Below the pieces are notes generated by a model. That model saw only the letters and a list, made by a program, of their open reading frames with translations, was not told where the DNA came from and ran no database searches. A stretch of 55,866 bases of DNA from Bacteroidetes bacterium CG2_30_33_31. Lineage in GTDB: Bacteria; Bacteroidota; Bacteroidia; Bacteroidales; UBA1556. The DNA lies in contig MNXP01000017.1 of NCBI GenBank assembly GCA_001872625.1, forward strand, positions 1 through 55,866, given 5' to 3'. This document shows, piece by piece, positions 15,700-24,941 of the stretch (position 1 is its first letter; the number at the start of each line of letters is the position of its first letter). A program made the position numbers and the translations under genes.

Positions 15700-16359
15700 C
15701 TATTCTATTATTTGCCAGCTTTTTAGAATAGCTAATTTTCTAAGTTTTTTGTCGGGAGATACACAAACAGGATGCCCGACAGTTTCCAAAGCATACTTAT
15801 CGGTGTGATTATCGCCGTAGTAAAAAGCATCTTGCAAAGTAAATTGTTTCTCGCTGCAAAATTCTTTAAGCCTAACGACTTTTTGCTTGTCGATACAAAT
15901 TTTTCCCGAAACTTTTCCAGTATAATTTCCTTGAAATATTTCCAGTTTTGTGCTTATAACATAATTAATATCAAGATGTTGAGCCAGAGGTTCGCAAATA
16001 AAATCAGGAGCGGCAGAAAGAATGACAATTTCGGCATTATTGCTTCGGTGTCGTTTTATTTCTTGAATTATTGATGGTCGAATATTCGGAATAAGCTTTT
16101 CATCAACTATAAGATTTACAAAATCTTCAATCTGCTGGGTGGAAAATCCTTTAAGCCATAGTGTCATCGACTCAATGATTCGTGTTTGATTGCCCAAATT
16201 AATTTTATGAAGTATCGACAAAATAATGCCTTTTATTAAGGAGAAAAAAGGCATCAGACCACTTTTAAAAGCCACTTTTACTATTACTTTTCCACTGTTG
16301 ACAGATAATAAAGTATTATCTAAATCGAAAAATACCACATATTTAGCTTGTTGATTCAT
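15700..16359 (-). CDS. HAD-IB family phosphatase (SerB/PSP-like)
   Basis: A 219-residue haloacid-dehalogenase hydrolase. Motif I is 'VVFFDLDNTLL' (nucleophile Asp at about residue 11), motif II 'VILSAAPDFICEPLA' (about 113-127), and motif III/IV 'DAFYYGDNHTDKYALE' (about 176-191). A helical cap lies between motifs I and II, as in the HAD-IB subfamily that includes phosphoserine phosphatase and some lipid-phosphate phosphatases. It is the third gene of a minus-strand run after PlsC-like and lipid-kinase genes, with a 10-nt gap. That makes phosphatidylglycerophosphate, lysophosphatidate or a similar lipid phosphate a reasonable substrate guess. This is inference from context only. Confidence 0.88.
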   Translation of the reverse strand: MNQQAKYVVFFDLDNTLLSVNSGKVIVKVAFKSGLMPFFSLIKGIILSILHKINLGNQTRIIESMTLWLKGFSTQQIEDFVNLIVDEKLIPNIRPSIIQEIKRHRSNNAEIVILSAAPDFICEPLAQHLDINYVISTKLEIFQGNYTGKVSGKICIDKQKVVRLKEFCSEKQFTLQDAFYYGDNHTDKYALETVGHPVCVSPDKKLRKLAILKSWQIIE

Positions 16360-16369
16360 GGAATTTTAT

Positions 16370-17302
16370 TTAACAAGATGAAAGATAATGATTGCCTTTT
16401 GGAAAATAAATAAACCTGAGCTTATGTTTCAAAATGTCAATATCAAAATCAGTATCGAAAAATAATTCGCCATCTAAATGGTAAGCAACTTTTTTATCAA
16501 CTTTAATTTTCAATTTATCTGCTTGATAATAATTCACTTTTGGGTGCGAAAGATGAGTGCCTTTTGGAACTTTAAGTAAGATAGAAACTCTTTGGAAGAG
16601 GTTCAATTTTTTTACCATGCAAATGTCAAAAAGTCCGTCATCGGCGAAGGCTTTGGGAGTGAGAAAGAATCCGCCAGCATATCTTCTTCCGATGGATATT
16701 GTATGAATAAAACAAGTTTCTTTCATTTGTTTGCCTTCAAGGTCAATAATCATATTTTGCTCCTTAAAGAAAAATAGGTTTTTAAGAATATGGCCAATAT
16801 ATTTGTTGGCGCCGCCTTTTTTTACTTCATCTGGCGAGATATAATTTTCGACTGCAACTTGAGCATCAAATCCCAAACCCATTCCATTGAAGAATAGATT
16901 TCCATTGCATCTACCCACATCCACTTTGCAGATGTGAGCATCGAAAAAGGTATTCCAATCGGCATTCTTAAAAGATTTTGGAAGGGCAAGAATCTGGGCA
17001 AAATCATTTCCAGTTCCAGCAGGAATCAATCCTAAAATTATATCAGGAAAATTTACTAAAGCTTTGGCAGTTTCGTTAAGGGTGCCATCGCCGCCAACAG
17101 CCACAATAAAGTTGAAGTCTCTTTTGGCAAAATTTTCAGCGAGTTCGCTTGCATGATTTTTTCTCTCGGTGAGTGCAATTTCCGCATTTAAATTTCTCTT
17201 TTCTATTTCAATTTTAAGCTGTTTTTCAACTACTAAGGATTTCCCATTTCCTGCCACAGGATTTACGATAAATGCCCAACGTGGATTTGTAGTTTCATTC
17301 AT
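16370..17302 (-). CDS. diacylglycerol kinase-family lipid kinase (YegS/DgkB-like)
   Basis: A 310-residue soluble lipid kinase of the DAGK catalytic fold. The family signature 'AVGGDGTLNETAKAL' (about residues 69-83) forms the nucleotide loop, and 'GLIPAGTGNDFAQIL' (about 91-105) forms the second conserved element. The opening 'AFIVNPVAGNGKS' is also typical. The C-terminal beta-sandwich contains 'FADDGLFDICMVKK'. Such enzymes phosphorylate diacylglycerol or related lipids at the membrane. It lies 22 nt after the acyltransferase gene and 10 nt before the HAD phosphatase gene on the same strand. The three make a plausible phosphatidic-acid recycling unit. Confidence 0.92.
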   Translation of the reverse strand: MNETTNPRWAFIVNPVAGNGKSLVVEKQLKIEIEKRNLNAEIALTERKNHASELAENFAKRDFNFIVAVGGDGTLNETAKALVNFPDIILGLIPAGTGNDFAQILALPKSFKNADWNTFFDAHICKVDVGRCNGNLFFNGMGLGFDAQVAVENYISPDEVKKGGANKYIGHILKNLFFFKEQNMIIDLEGKQMKETCFIHTISIGRRYAGGFFLTPKAFADDGLFDICMVKKLNLFQRVSILLKVPKGTHLSHPKVNYYQADKLKIKVDKKVAYHLDGELFFDTDFDIDILKHKLRFIYFPKGNHYLSSC

Positions 17303-17324
17303 AATTATTGTATTTAGCAGTTGT

Positions 17325-18050
17325 TTAATATTTTAGCTGTTGTTTTATTGGTGATTTTATTTTCTTTTGCAGAATCTCTATAATCTCATTATCTTCAAAA
17401 TCTTTAATATCTTCAAATTTAATTGGCGGATGAATCACTGCTGTGAGCTTACTGGAATAATTAAAATAGAACCGATTTTTGGGCTTAAAGTCAAAAAAAC
17501 CACACAAAGTTACTGGCAAAATAGTTAGTTCGGTGGCTTTAAGAACATGAAGAAAACCCTTGTGAAACCTATTCATTTCACCAGTCTCGGTGCGTGTTCC
17601 TTCTGGAAATATTGCGATTGTTCGGTTCTCAGTTACACTAATAAGTTGTTCAAGCATCAACTTAGTATTTCTTAGATTTGTGGTTTGCATGGGCACGTAT
17701 TTTATGCTTTTTAGCAATTTGCCAAAAAGTGGAACTTCTATCAAATAGGCTCTGCCAAACCACGACACATTGGGATAAATCCACATGATTGCCATTATAT
17801 CGAATAGGCTGCTATGATTGGCCATTAAGATATATTTTTCTTCTGGATTCATATTTTCTTTTCCTATAATATTAAGAGATTTGCCCATAATAAAAAACGT
17901 AGCTCTTGCCCAAATGCCAACATTTTTACTTACAAGGTTATTCAGTTTTAAGCTATTTAATATGAGCCCTATAAAAACAAAAAGCGCCGTAACTGGAAAT
18001 AAAAAAAGATATCCAATTAATGTATAAAAAATTGAAAAAATAAGCTTCAT
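17325..18050 (-). CDS. 1-acyl-sn-glycerol-3-phosphate acyltransferase (PlsC-like)
   Basis: A 241-residue membrane-associated acyltransferase. The catalytic HX4D motif is 'NHSSLFD' (His79, Asp84), and the glycerophosphate-binding motif is 'IFPEGTRTETGE' (about residues 148-159). An N-terminal hydrophobic stretch (about 5-32) anchors it in the inner membrane. PlsC enzymes acylate lysophosphatidic acid to phosphatidic acid. It is first in a three-gene minus-strand run with a lipid kinase and a HAD phosphatase. The start at 18050 gives the expected length. valS is divergent, sharing the 224-nt intergenic region. Confidence 0.92.
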   Translation of the reverse strand: MKLIFSIFYTLIGYLFLFPVTALFVFIGLILNSLKLNNLVSKNVGIWARATFFIMGKSLNIIGKENMNPEEKYILMANHSSLFDIMAIMWIYPNVSWFGRAYLIEVPLFGKLLKSIKYVPMQTTNLRNTKLMLEQLISVTENRTIAIFPEGTRTETGEMNRFHKGFLHVLKATELTILPVTLCGFFDFKPKNRFYFNYSSKLTAVIHPPIKFEDIKDFEDNEIIEILQKKIKSPIKQQLKY

Positions 18051-18274
18051 CCTAAATCCTGTTTAATGGATTAATTCAAAAGCAAAGTAAACTTTTTTTA
18101 TTATCCATAAAAACAATTATTTGTAGTGCGCGAAAGTCGATAATTTCTTTATTTAAAAATCAATCATCTAATCTAAAAGTCAACTAATAATCTATGTTTT
18201 TCAAAATCATTTATATTCAATTTTGTTCGTATTTTCGCAAGCTCATTTTTAATTAACTTTTGAATATAAGATTG

Positions 18275-20902
18275 ATGGAAATAGAAGCAAAATATAACCC
18301 AAAAAGTATAGAAGATAAATGGTTTGCTCATTGGATGGAAAAGAAATATTTTCATTCACAACCCGATGAACGTGAGCCATATACCATAGTTATACCTCCA
18401 CCTAATGTAACAGGCGTTTTGCACATGGGACACATGCTTAATAATACTATTCAGGATGTGCTTATTCGTCGTGCACGCATGCAAGGCAAAAATGCTTGCT
18501 GGGTTCCAGGAACAGACCATGCTTCCATTGCCACAGAGGCCAAAGTAGTTGCTAAACTGCGAGCAGAAGGAATTAACAAAACAGATCTATCTCGCGATGA
18601 ATTTCTAAATCATGCTTGGGACTGGACGCACAAACATGGTGGAATTATTCTTGAACAGCTAAAAAAATTGGGTGCAAGTTGCGACTGGGACCGAACGAAA
18701 TTTACCATGGACGACGATATGTCGGAGTCTGTAATTCAGGTATTTATCGACCTTTATAAAAAGGGGAAAATCTATCGCGGTTTCCGAATGGTAAATTGGG
18801 ATCCTGAAGCAAAAACTACCGTTTCTGATGAAGAAGTTATTTATAAAGAAAAAAATGGGAAACTCTATTTTCTACGCTATCAAATTGAAGGCGAAAATGA
18901 ATTTGTAAATATTGCTACCACTCGGCCTGAGACAATTCTTGGCGACACTGCCATCTGTTATAACCCTAATGATGAAAGATTTAAACATTTAAAAGGGAAA
19001 AGAGCCATAGTTCCAATTGCCAACAGAAGCATTCCAATTATTGAAGACGAGTATGTGGAAATGGATTTTGGAACAGGCTGCCTTAAAATTACACCAGCAC
19101 ACGATATCAACGACAAAGAAATTGGCGAGAGACATAATCTCGAAGTAATAGATATTTTTAACGACGATGCCACCCTAAACGAGCATGGTCTTCAATATCA
19201 AGGACTCGATAGATTTAAGTGTAGAAGCGTGATTGTGAAAGACTTGGAAGCTTTAGGCAGCATAATAAAAATTGAAGACTATCAAAATAAAATTGGAACT
19301 TCCGAACGTACTGGAGCCATAATCGAGCCCAAACTTTCATATCAGTGGTTTCTTTCGATGAAGGAGCTTAGCGAACCAGCTCTGAAAGCTGTAATGGATG
19401 ACACAGTAAAGATAATTCCCGCCAAATTTAAAAACACCTACAGCCATTGGATGGAGAATGTGCGCGATTGGAATATTTCTCGACAACTTTGGTGGGGACA
19501 TCGCATTCCTGCATATTTTTATGGCGATGGAATGAACGATTTTGTGGTGGCAAAAACTCAAGAAGGAGCTTTGGCACTGGCGAAAGAAAAAACTTCTAAT
19601 GCTAATCTTAGTTGCGATGATTTGCGTCAAGAATCTGATGTTCTTGATACTTGGTTTTCAAGCTGGCTTTGGCCAATATCAGTTTTCGATGGCATAAGAA
19701 ATCCAGAAAATGCAGAAATAAAATATTATTATCCAACCAACGATTTGATAACTGCACCGGAGATATTGTTTTTCTGGGTAGCGCGAATGATAATTGCTGG
19801 CTATGAATATATGGGTGAAAAACCTTTTTCAAATGTTTATCTTACTGGCATTGTAAGAGATAAACAAGGTCGAAAGATGAGCAAAAGCCTCGGCAATTCG
19901 CCCGACCCAATAGATTTGATGAACGAATATGGTGCCGATGGAGTAAGAATGGGAATGCTTTTGACTTCACCAGCAGGCAACGACTTGCCTTTCGATGTTT
20001 CGATATGTGAGCAGGGAAGAAACTTCTCTAACAAAATATGGAACGCCCTCCGACTGGTAAAAGGTTGGGAAGTTGAGGAAAAACCACAGCCACAGGCCTC
20101 CCTTGTCATTATTCGATGGATGGAAAATAAATTCAACCAAACTCTAAAAGATATTGAACACGACTTCAATCAATATCGCATCTCGGACGCGCTGATGTCA
20201 ATCTACAAACTTATTTGGAACGACTTCTGTTCAACATATCTTGAAACAGTAAAACCAGTTTTTGGCGAAGCTATCGACAGCAAAACTCTTACAGCAACTC
20301 TCAATATTTTCGATAATCTGATGCTTATAATTCATCCTTTCATGCCTTTTATTAGCGAGGAAATTTGGCATCGGCTGCGCCAAAGAGATGAAGATATTAT
20401 TGTGAGTAAACTACCTGAATCTATGAGTTTTAATGCTGAGATGATTAAAGAATTTGATTATGCTTTTGATGTTATTACAGCTGTAAGAAATATTAGGAAA
20501 CAAAAAAATATTCCCAATAAAGATGTTTTAGAACTTTTTATAAAGAAAAATAATTTGGACCTTGCCTTGACGACTTTCGACCCCGTGGTGGAGAAGTTGG
20601 CAAACCTAAACAAAATAACTTATGTGACTGATGAAGTTGCTGGTGCTCATAGTTTTATAGTAAATTCCACTGAATTTTACATTCCTCTGGGCGAGAAAAT
20701 TAATGTGGAAGATGAGTTAAAAAAGTTGGAGGAAGAGCTAACTTATACCAAAGGCTTTATGGCTGCTGTAAATAAAAAACTCTCTAATGAAAGATTTGTA
20801 AATAATGCTCCTGAGCAAGTCATTACTATGGAACGCAAAAAGTTTGAAGACGCTGAGAAAAAAATAGAGGTGATTGAAAAACAAATTTTGGCTCTTAAGT
20901 AG
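18275..20902 (+). CDS. valS: valine--tRNA ligase
   Basis: An 875-residue class I aminoacyl-tRNA synthetase that charges tRNA-Val. The HIGH-type motif is '[13 protein letters not shown]' (residues 41-53), followed by the valyl-specific '[16 protein letters not shown]'. The editing (CP1) domain contains '[13 protein letters not shown]', and the KMSKS motif is intact near residue 534 ('[14 protein letters not shown]'). A C-terminal tRNA-binding coiled coil spans about 805-875. I use the ATG at 18275; a TTG 15 nt upstream is unlikely. It is divergent from the lipid cluster. A tRNA-Val gene is also in the window, about 10 kb away. Confidence 0.96.
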   Translation: MEIEAKYNPKSIEDKWFAHWMEKKYFHSQPDEREPYTIVIPPPNVTGVLHMGHMLNNTIQDVLIRRARMQGKNACWVPGTDHASIATEAKVVAKLRAEGINKTDLSRDEFLNHAWDWTHKHGGIILEQLKKLGASCDWDRTKFTMDDDMSESVIQVFIDLYKKGKIYRGFRMVNWDPEAKTTVSDEEVIYKEKNGKLYFLRYQIEGENEFVNIATTRPETILGDTAICYNPNDERFKHLKGKRAIVPIANRSIPIIEDEYVEMDFGTGCLKITPAHDINDKEIGERHNLEVIDIFNDDATLNEHGLQYQGLDRFKCRSVIVKDLEALGSIIKIEDYQNKIGTSERTGAIIEPKLSYQWFLSMKELSEPALKAVMDDTVKIIPAKFKNTYSHWMENVRDWNISRQLWWGHRIPAYFYGDGMNDFVVAKTQEGALALAKEKTSNANLSCDDLRQESDVLDTWFSSWLWPISVFDGIRNPENAEIKYYYPTNDLITAPEILFFWVARMIIAGYEYMGEKPFSNVYLTGIVRDKQGRKMSKSLGNSPDPIDLMNEYGADGVRMGMLLTSPAGNDLPFDVSICEQGRNFSNKIWNALRLVKGWEVEEKPQPQASLVIIRWMENKFNQTLKDIEHDFNQYRISDALMSIYKLIWNDFCSTYLETVKPVFGEAIDSKTLTATLNIFDNLMLIIHPFMPFISEEIWHRLRQRDEDIIVSKLPESMSFNAEMIKEFDYAFDVITAVRNIRKQKNIPNKDVLELFIKKNNLDLALTTFDPVVEKLANLNKITYVTDEVAGAHSFIVNSTEFYIPLGEKINVEDELKKLEEELTYTKGFMAAVNKKLSNERFVNNAPEQVITMERKKFEDAEKKIEVIEKQILALK

Positions 20903-20944
20903 AGATTAATTTATTGCTTAAGCAAAATGAAGCCACAATGAGCT

Positions 20945-22144
20945 ATGAAAATATTAATGAAAAGTAGAATCTCAAACATTTTTAAAGATTATATTTTCAC
21001 TTGGAAAGGGACTCTAATACTTTATGTTTTTTTTACTTTGGCAATAAGTTTTCAAAGTATGTATTTAGGCAAAAAAGTAATCGAAGATTATAAATTTACT
21101 TTGACACATCAGAATAATTATCAAATATTCAAATATTCCTTTCATCATCTTGCAGCTAATACTAATCTATATAAAGCCTATTCCAACGAATATTGGGATT
21201 TATATAAATATAGTCCAAGCTTCGCGGTTTTTTTTGCGCCGATGGCAGTTTTGCCTGATTGGCTCGGACTAAGCCTTTGGAACTTGATTAACAGTTTGAC
21301 GCTGCTTTTTGCAATATATTTCTTGCCAAATATCGAGTTCCGAAAGAAGCTATTTATCCTTTTAGCAATTTTGATTGAGACTTTAACATCATTGCAAAGC
21401 CAGCAGTCGAATGCTCTGATAGCGGGTTTGATAATATTATCTTATGGTTTTATTGAAAGAAAAAATCTATTTATAGCTACTGCTTTATTGACCTTTTCGG
21501 TTTATATAAAGCTTTTTGGCATTGTGGGTTTTGCGTTTTTTTTATTCTATCCTCAAAAGTGGAAAGCAGCACTTTATGGCGTTTTTTGGTTTATTATCAT
21601 TTTTGCCTTGCCTTTACTTATAATAGATTTTCATAGTCTTATAAATCAATATAATAACTGGGGAAACATGCTTGCTCTCGACCATGATACTTCTCTTGGG
21701 TTGTCGGTTATGAGCTGGCTTAGCACTTGGTTTAAAGTAAATATCAGCAAAAATATTGTGCTTTTTGCTGGCGCAATAATATATCTAATGCCTTTTGTAC
21801 GAATTAAACAATGGCAATATCAAAAATTTCGCCTTATGATACTTGCTTCTACTCTGATTTGGGTTGTAATTTTCAATCACAAAGCCGAATCACCAACGTT
21901 TGTTATTGCAATGGTTGGAGCTGCAATTTGGTTTTTCAATAGTTGCAAAAGCAAACTTAATAATGTAATTTTTATTATTGCTTTGCTTTTTACTTCTCTT
22001 TCTCCGACGGATATTTTTCCAGTATACATCCGCACAGAAATTTTTGTTCCTTATGTTGTTAAATCTTTTCCAATGATTTTAATATATGGAATACTAATTT
22101 TCGAACTGCTAAAAATGGATTTTGCTAATGCAAAGGACGATTAG
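20945..22144 (+). CDS. GT87-family membrane glycosyltransferase (DUF2029)
   Basis: A 399-residue polytopic membrane protein with about ten hydrophobic helices. The region 'YSPSFAVFFAPMAVLPDWLG' followed by 'LWNLINSLTLLF' is typical of the GT87/DUF2029 family, polyprenol-phosphate-sugar-dependent glycosyltransferases such as mycobacterial mannosyltransferases. In this reading the catalytic residue would be an acidic one in the first periplasmic loop ('YKAYSNEYWDLYKYSP'). The sugar and acceptor are not predictable. The gene is 42 nt after valS, and its stop lies 6 nt from the stop of the convergent ThrE-type gene. No other cell-envelope glycosylation gene is adjacent. Confidence 0.78.
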   Translation: MKILMKSRISNIFKDYIFTWKGTLILYVFFTLAISFQSMYLGKKVIEDYKFTLTHQNNYQIFKYSFHHLAANTNLYKAYSNEYWDLYKYSPSFAVFFAPMAVLPDWLGLSLWNLINSLTLLFAIYFLPNIEFRKKLFILLAILIETLTSLQSQQSNALIAGLIILSYGFIERKNLFIATALLTFSVYIKLFGIVGFAFFLFYPQKWKAALYGVFWFIIIFALPLLIIDFHSLINQYNNWGNMLALDHDTSLGLSVMSWLSTWFKVNISKNIVLFAGAIIYLMPFVRIKQWQYQKFRLMILASTLIWVVIFNHKAESPTFVIAMVGAAIWFFNSCKSKLNNVIFIIALLFTSLSPTDIFPVYIRTEIFVPYVVKSFPMILIYGILIFELLKMDFANAKDD

Positions 22145-22150
22145 TTTTCT

Positions 22151-22654
22151 TTAAAGCAAATCTTCATCAGTATTGAGCTTAATCTTTTTCAAACCTTTAT
22201 CGCGGAAGAGTAGCCATGGCAATGAAACTCCGAGTGAAAGACTTCCCAAAACAAAAACCATATTGATAGCATTTCGAGTGATAAAAAGTAAGGTATTTAT
22301 ATCTTGTGGGCTGCTTTTGCTTAATGCTAAGTGCATTATTCCGAGTAAAGTTTGATAACCAAAATAGCCAGGAATCATTCCTATAACCGATGGAATAGAA
22401 ACCACAAAAGGACTTGTATGCTTATAACCCGAAATGGTGATGCTAATAAATCCAACAAACGATGCGGCAAATAATGAGCTGAAAATGATATTTACATCCA
22501 ACGAAAGCGAAGTAAATTTTACTATGCCAGCTGATAAAGAAGTAATAAAAATTGCCAAAAGCAAACGCCTTGGCACGTTAAACAAAATGGCAAAACCAGT
22601 GCCTATTACTCCTGACCAAAAAGCTTTCTCCGCTATTTCTAAAAAAATTGTCAT
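22151..22654 (-). CDS. threonine/serine exporter, small subunit (ThrE_2/DUF3815)
   Basis: A 167-residue inner-membrane protein with about five hydrophobic helices. Its sequence ('KAFWSGVIGTGFAILFNVPR', 'SIPSVIGMIPGYFGYQTL') corresponds to the C-terminal half of ThrE-type exporters, the ThrE_2 (DUF3815) family. In many bacteria the exporter is split into a long DUF1212 subunit and this short one. The partner gene is directly upstream with a 3-nt gap, so translation is probably coupled. The pair likely exports threonine, serine or another small solute; substrate is inferred from family. Confidence 0.88.
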   Translation of the reverse strand: MTIFLEIAEKAFWSGVIGTGFAILFNVPRRLLLAIFITSLSAGIVKFTSLSLDVNIIFSSLFAASFVGFISITISGYKHTSPFVVSIPSVIGMIPGYFGYQTLLGIMHLALSKSSPQDINTLLFITRNAINMVFVLGSLSLGVSLPWLLFRDKGLKKIKLNTDEDLL

Positions 22655-22657
22655 AAG

Positions 22658-23434
22658 TTAAATAGATTGAATTTTAAATAGATACATAACAACAAAAAGT
22701 GCGGCAGCAATGGAAATTACGAAAAGCAACCCGTGAATAAACCTCACCAAACCTGTGATGAAATATCCATCCATAAAATCGGTAAAAGCGTTGAGAAGAG
22801 GAACCCCTGGAACGGAAAAGAGTACAGAAGTTGCCAAGGCGATATCTGGATTTACTTTAGGGAAAAAAGAAAGTATGCAAATAGTTATGAAGCTCGAAAC
22901 TAATGCTCCGAAAAATGTCGCTAAGTAGGCATTGAAGTTTTTTTTATGAAAAAATTGCCTTGTAAAAAGCCCCAAGAAGGTACCAATAAATACTGCTCCA
23001 AAGCTGATATAATCACCGCCAAAAACAATGCACAATCCAGCACCAGCGATACTTACAGAAAAAAGTGTAAGCCATCGTGAATGAAAGGAAAGCTTTTCTA
23101 TTTTGGTAATTTTTTGCTTAATCTTCTCATAATCCCAACCATCATTTTCGGCCTTTTTGCTTGCCTTGCTTAGAGCCGAAATGGTGTTGAAATTTACTAT
23201 ATGAGGTGGCAAGCGTTTCACCAGAGTAGTCATGCCGCCAGTTTCCATATCTTTTAAACTTATGATAAATGCCTTATGATTAATAAACACCTGAGCATCA
23301 ACTTTCATAAGCGCTGCAAATTTGTTTATAATCATCAAAATGCGATTGGTATTTGCTCCTGAAGTCATAAGCATAGAGCTTATTTTTAAAAGCAATTCTG
23401 CCATATCATTTGTTAACCTCTTGTTGGACTGCAT
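22658..23434 (-). CDS. threonine/serine exporter, large subunit (ThrE/DUF1212)
   Basis: A 258-residue membrane protein. The N-terminal cytoplasmic part (about 1-115) has the DUF1212 pattern 'SMLMTSGANTNRILMIINKF'. It is followed by about five transmembrane helices, including 'LATSVLFSVPGVPLLNAFTD', a hallmark of the ThrE family. With the downstream 167-residue gene it makes a complete split exporter. A well-spaced promoter-like element lies 45 nt upstream of the start (23479-23508). Confidence 0.9.
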   Translation of the reverse strand: MQSNKRLTNDMAELLLKISSMLMTSGANTNRILMIINKFAALMKVDAQVFINHKAFIISLKDMETGGMTTLVKRLPPHIVNFNTISALSKASKKAENDGWDYEKIKQKITKIEKLSFHSRWLTLFSVSIAGAGLCIVFGGDYISFGAVFIGTFLGLFTRQFFHKKNFNAYLATFFGALVSSFITICILSFFPKVNPDIALATSVLFSVPGVPLLNAFTDFMDGYFITGLVRFIHGLLFVISIAAALFVVMYLFKIQSI

Positions 23435-23876
23435 TATATTTAAGTTTTATGCTGAAAGATATTTTTCATAAACTGCTGCAAAGATATGGCGAAAAGGGTA
23501 AACTGCAAGATGTTTTTGAGCGATAATATTTCTTTAGCATTATTTTTTTTACTCCTCAAGGTCGAAATCTCAGGACTTTATATGAAGTTTCGGAAATAAA
23601 AACTCTGTATGCTTGAATCTTGTATTGTATAATTTATTCACAAGCTTTCCCCAAAATTTTATTTGAATCTTTTATCTGAGTGCTCCAAGAATGTAAATGT
23701 AAAAAAGACAATTTTATGACATTCAATATTTTGCGTGATTCTACTAACAAAATAATTATTTATATAAATAAATTTGTTAAAACATGGTACATAAGTGAAT
23801 TATATTTATAAATTTGTAAAATAATTGTATAACATTTTCAATTAATTAAAATAAAAAAATCTAAAATAAAGAAATT
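23435..23876. other. 442-nt AT-rich intergenic region between divergent transcription units
   Basis: It holds the exporter promoter on the minus strand. On the plus strand there are two identical TAAATTTG boxes at 23769-23776 and 23809-23816, exactly 40 nt apart, ahead of the secreted-protein cluster. Neither has a well-placed TTG. I see no gene, RNA or mobile element here. Confidence 0.5.
23479..23508 (-). promoter_or_regulatory. candidate promoter of the ThrE-type exporter operon
   Basis: On the minus strand, TTG (23506-23508), a 19-nt spacer and TATCTTTG (23479-23486) fit the Bacteroidota TTG/TAnnTTTG consensus. Confidence 0.5.
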
Positions 23877-24902
23877 ATGAAAAAAATTTTCCTTATGGTG
23901 ATTTTATTTCCAATCACCTTTGAAGCATTTTCCACTATCATTAATGTGGACAACAATCCTAACCGACCTAATAGTTATGTTGGTGATTTGCAATTGGCAG
24001 TTAACTCAGCATCATCTGGCGACACTCTTTATGTTTATCCTTCAAACACAAGCTATGGAACTATTTCAATCAATAAAAGATTATACCTTTTTGGCAAAGG
24101 CTTCGATGGCACCCAGGGTTATGTTAGTAGAATTAATTATCTGAATTTGGATACCGCCACATCGCCGGCTACCAATCCAAGTGGCTCAAGTTTTCAAGGA
24201 TTGACCATAAATTCCTTGTCTTGTCAAAAGCCAAATATCACTAATATTATTGTAGCAGGAAATTATTTTAATGGCGGAATTACTTTAGGTTACAATTGTT
24301 CTGGTTGGCTTATTATTAATAATTATGTTGAGAATAATATTAACTTGAATTCTAATTCTTCCATTATTATTTCAAATAATATTTTTCATTCGGGTTATAG
24401 TTATCCAATATCCAATAGCAATTCGTCTTCGGTTATTTTTTCACATAATTTGGTTGTGAATTTCTATTATCTTTATCAGGTTTCAAATGCCATCGTAACA
24501 GATAATATATTTATATGTTCTGGATCAACCAATCCATCATATATGTATAATAATATATTTTATAATAATATCAGTTGGCGTACAACACTAAATCCTTACG
24601 CAATGCCTCCTGAAGCCAATATAGGAAGTGGAAATAAATCGAATCAAGACCCACAATTTATGACGGCTTTGTCTTCGGGTGATTTTGACATTACAAAAGA
24701 TTATCATCTTAAAACATCCTCACCCGGCAAAAATGCTGCTACCGATGGAACCGATATCGGACCTTATGGTGGTTCTAATCCATTTGTTTGGGGTGGTAGT
24801 TTTACTATTCCTAAAATCACAGAGGCAAATATTACTAATCCAGTAATCAATGTTTCTACGCCTATAAATGTAAATGTGAAAGCTACTAAAGCTGGTTTAT
24901 AA
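23877..24902 (+). CDS. secreted right-handed beta-helix-like protein (paralogue A)
   Basis: A 341-residue exported protein with an N-terminal signal peptide (residues 1-18, ending 'FSTI'). The body has the pattern of a right-handed parallel beta-helix: 'LQLAVNSASSGDTLYVYPSN', then short Asn/Ser/Ile-rich rungs such as 'NSSIIISNNIFHSG', then 'DYHLKTSSPGKNAATDGTDI', a usual cap. It ends with a Pro-Ile-Thr tail, 'ITNPVINVSTPINVNVKATK', without a recognisable T9SS sorting domain. The next gene (39-nt gap) is a close paralogue with the same tail. Enzymatic activity is not indicated: no clear lyase or hydrolase residues were recognised. A surface or extracellular role with the large repeat protein downstream is inferred. 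Confidence 0.82.
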   Translation: MKKIFLMVILFPITFEAFSTIINVDNNPNRPNSYVGDLQLAVNSASSGDTLYVYPSNTSYGTISINKRLYLFGKGFDGTQGYVSRINYLNLDTATSPATNPSGSSFQGLTINSLSCQKPNITNIIVAGNYFNGGITLGYNCSGWLIINNYVENNINLNSNSSIIISNNIFHSGYSYPISNSNSSSVIFSHNLVVNFYYLYQVSNAIVTDNIFICSGSTNPSYMYNNIFYNNISWRTTLNPYAMPPEANIGSGNKSNQDPQFMTALSSGDFDITKDYHLKTSSPGKNAATDGTDIGPYGGSNPFVWGGSFTIPKITEANITNPVINVSTPINVNVKATKAGL

Positions 24903-24941
24903 TTCTTATAAATGATTTAATAAATATTAAAATACAGCATT

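Noticed and set aside
20914-20925. 12-bp palindrome TTGCTTAAGCAA between valS and the GT87 gene
   Set aside because: It is short, lacks a loop and a T run, and no regulator is implied; chance is adequate.
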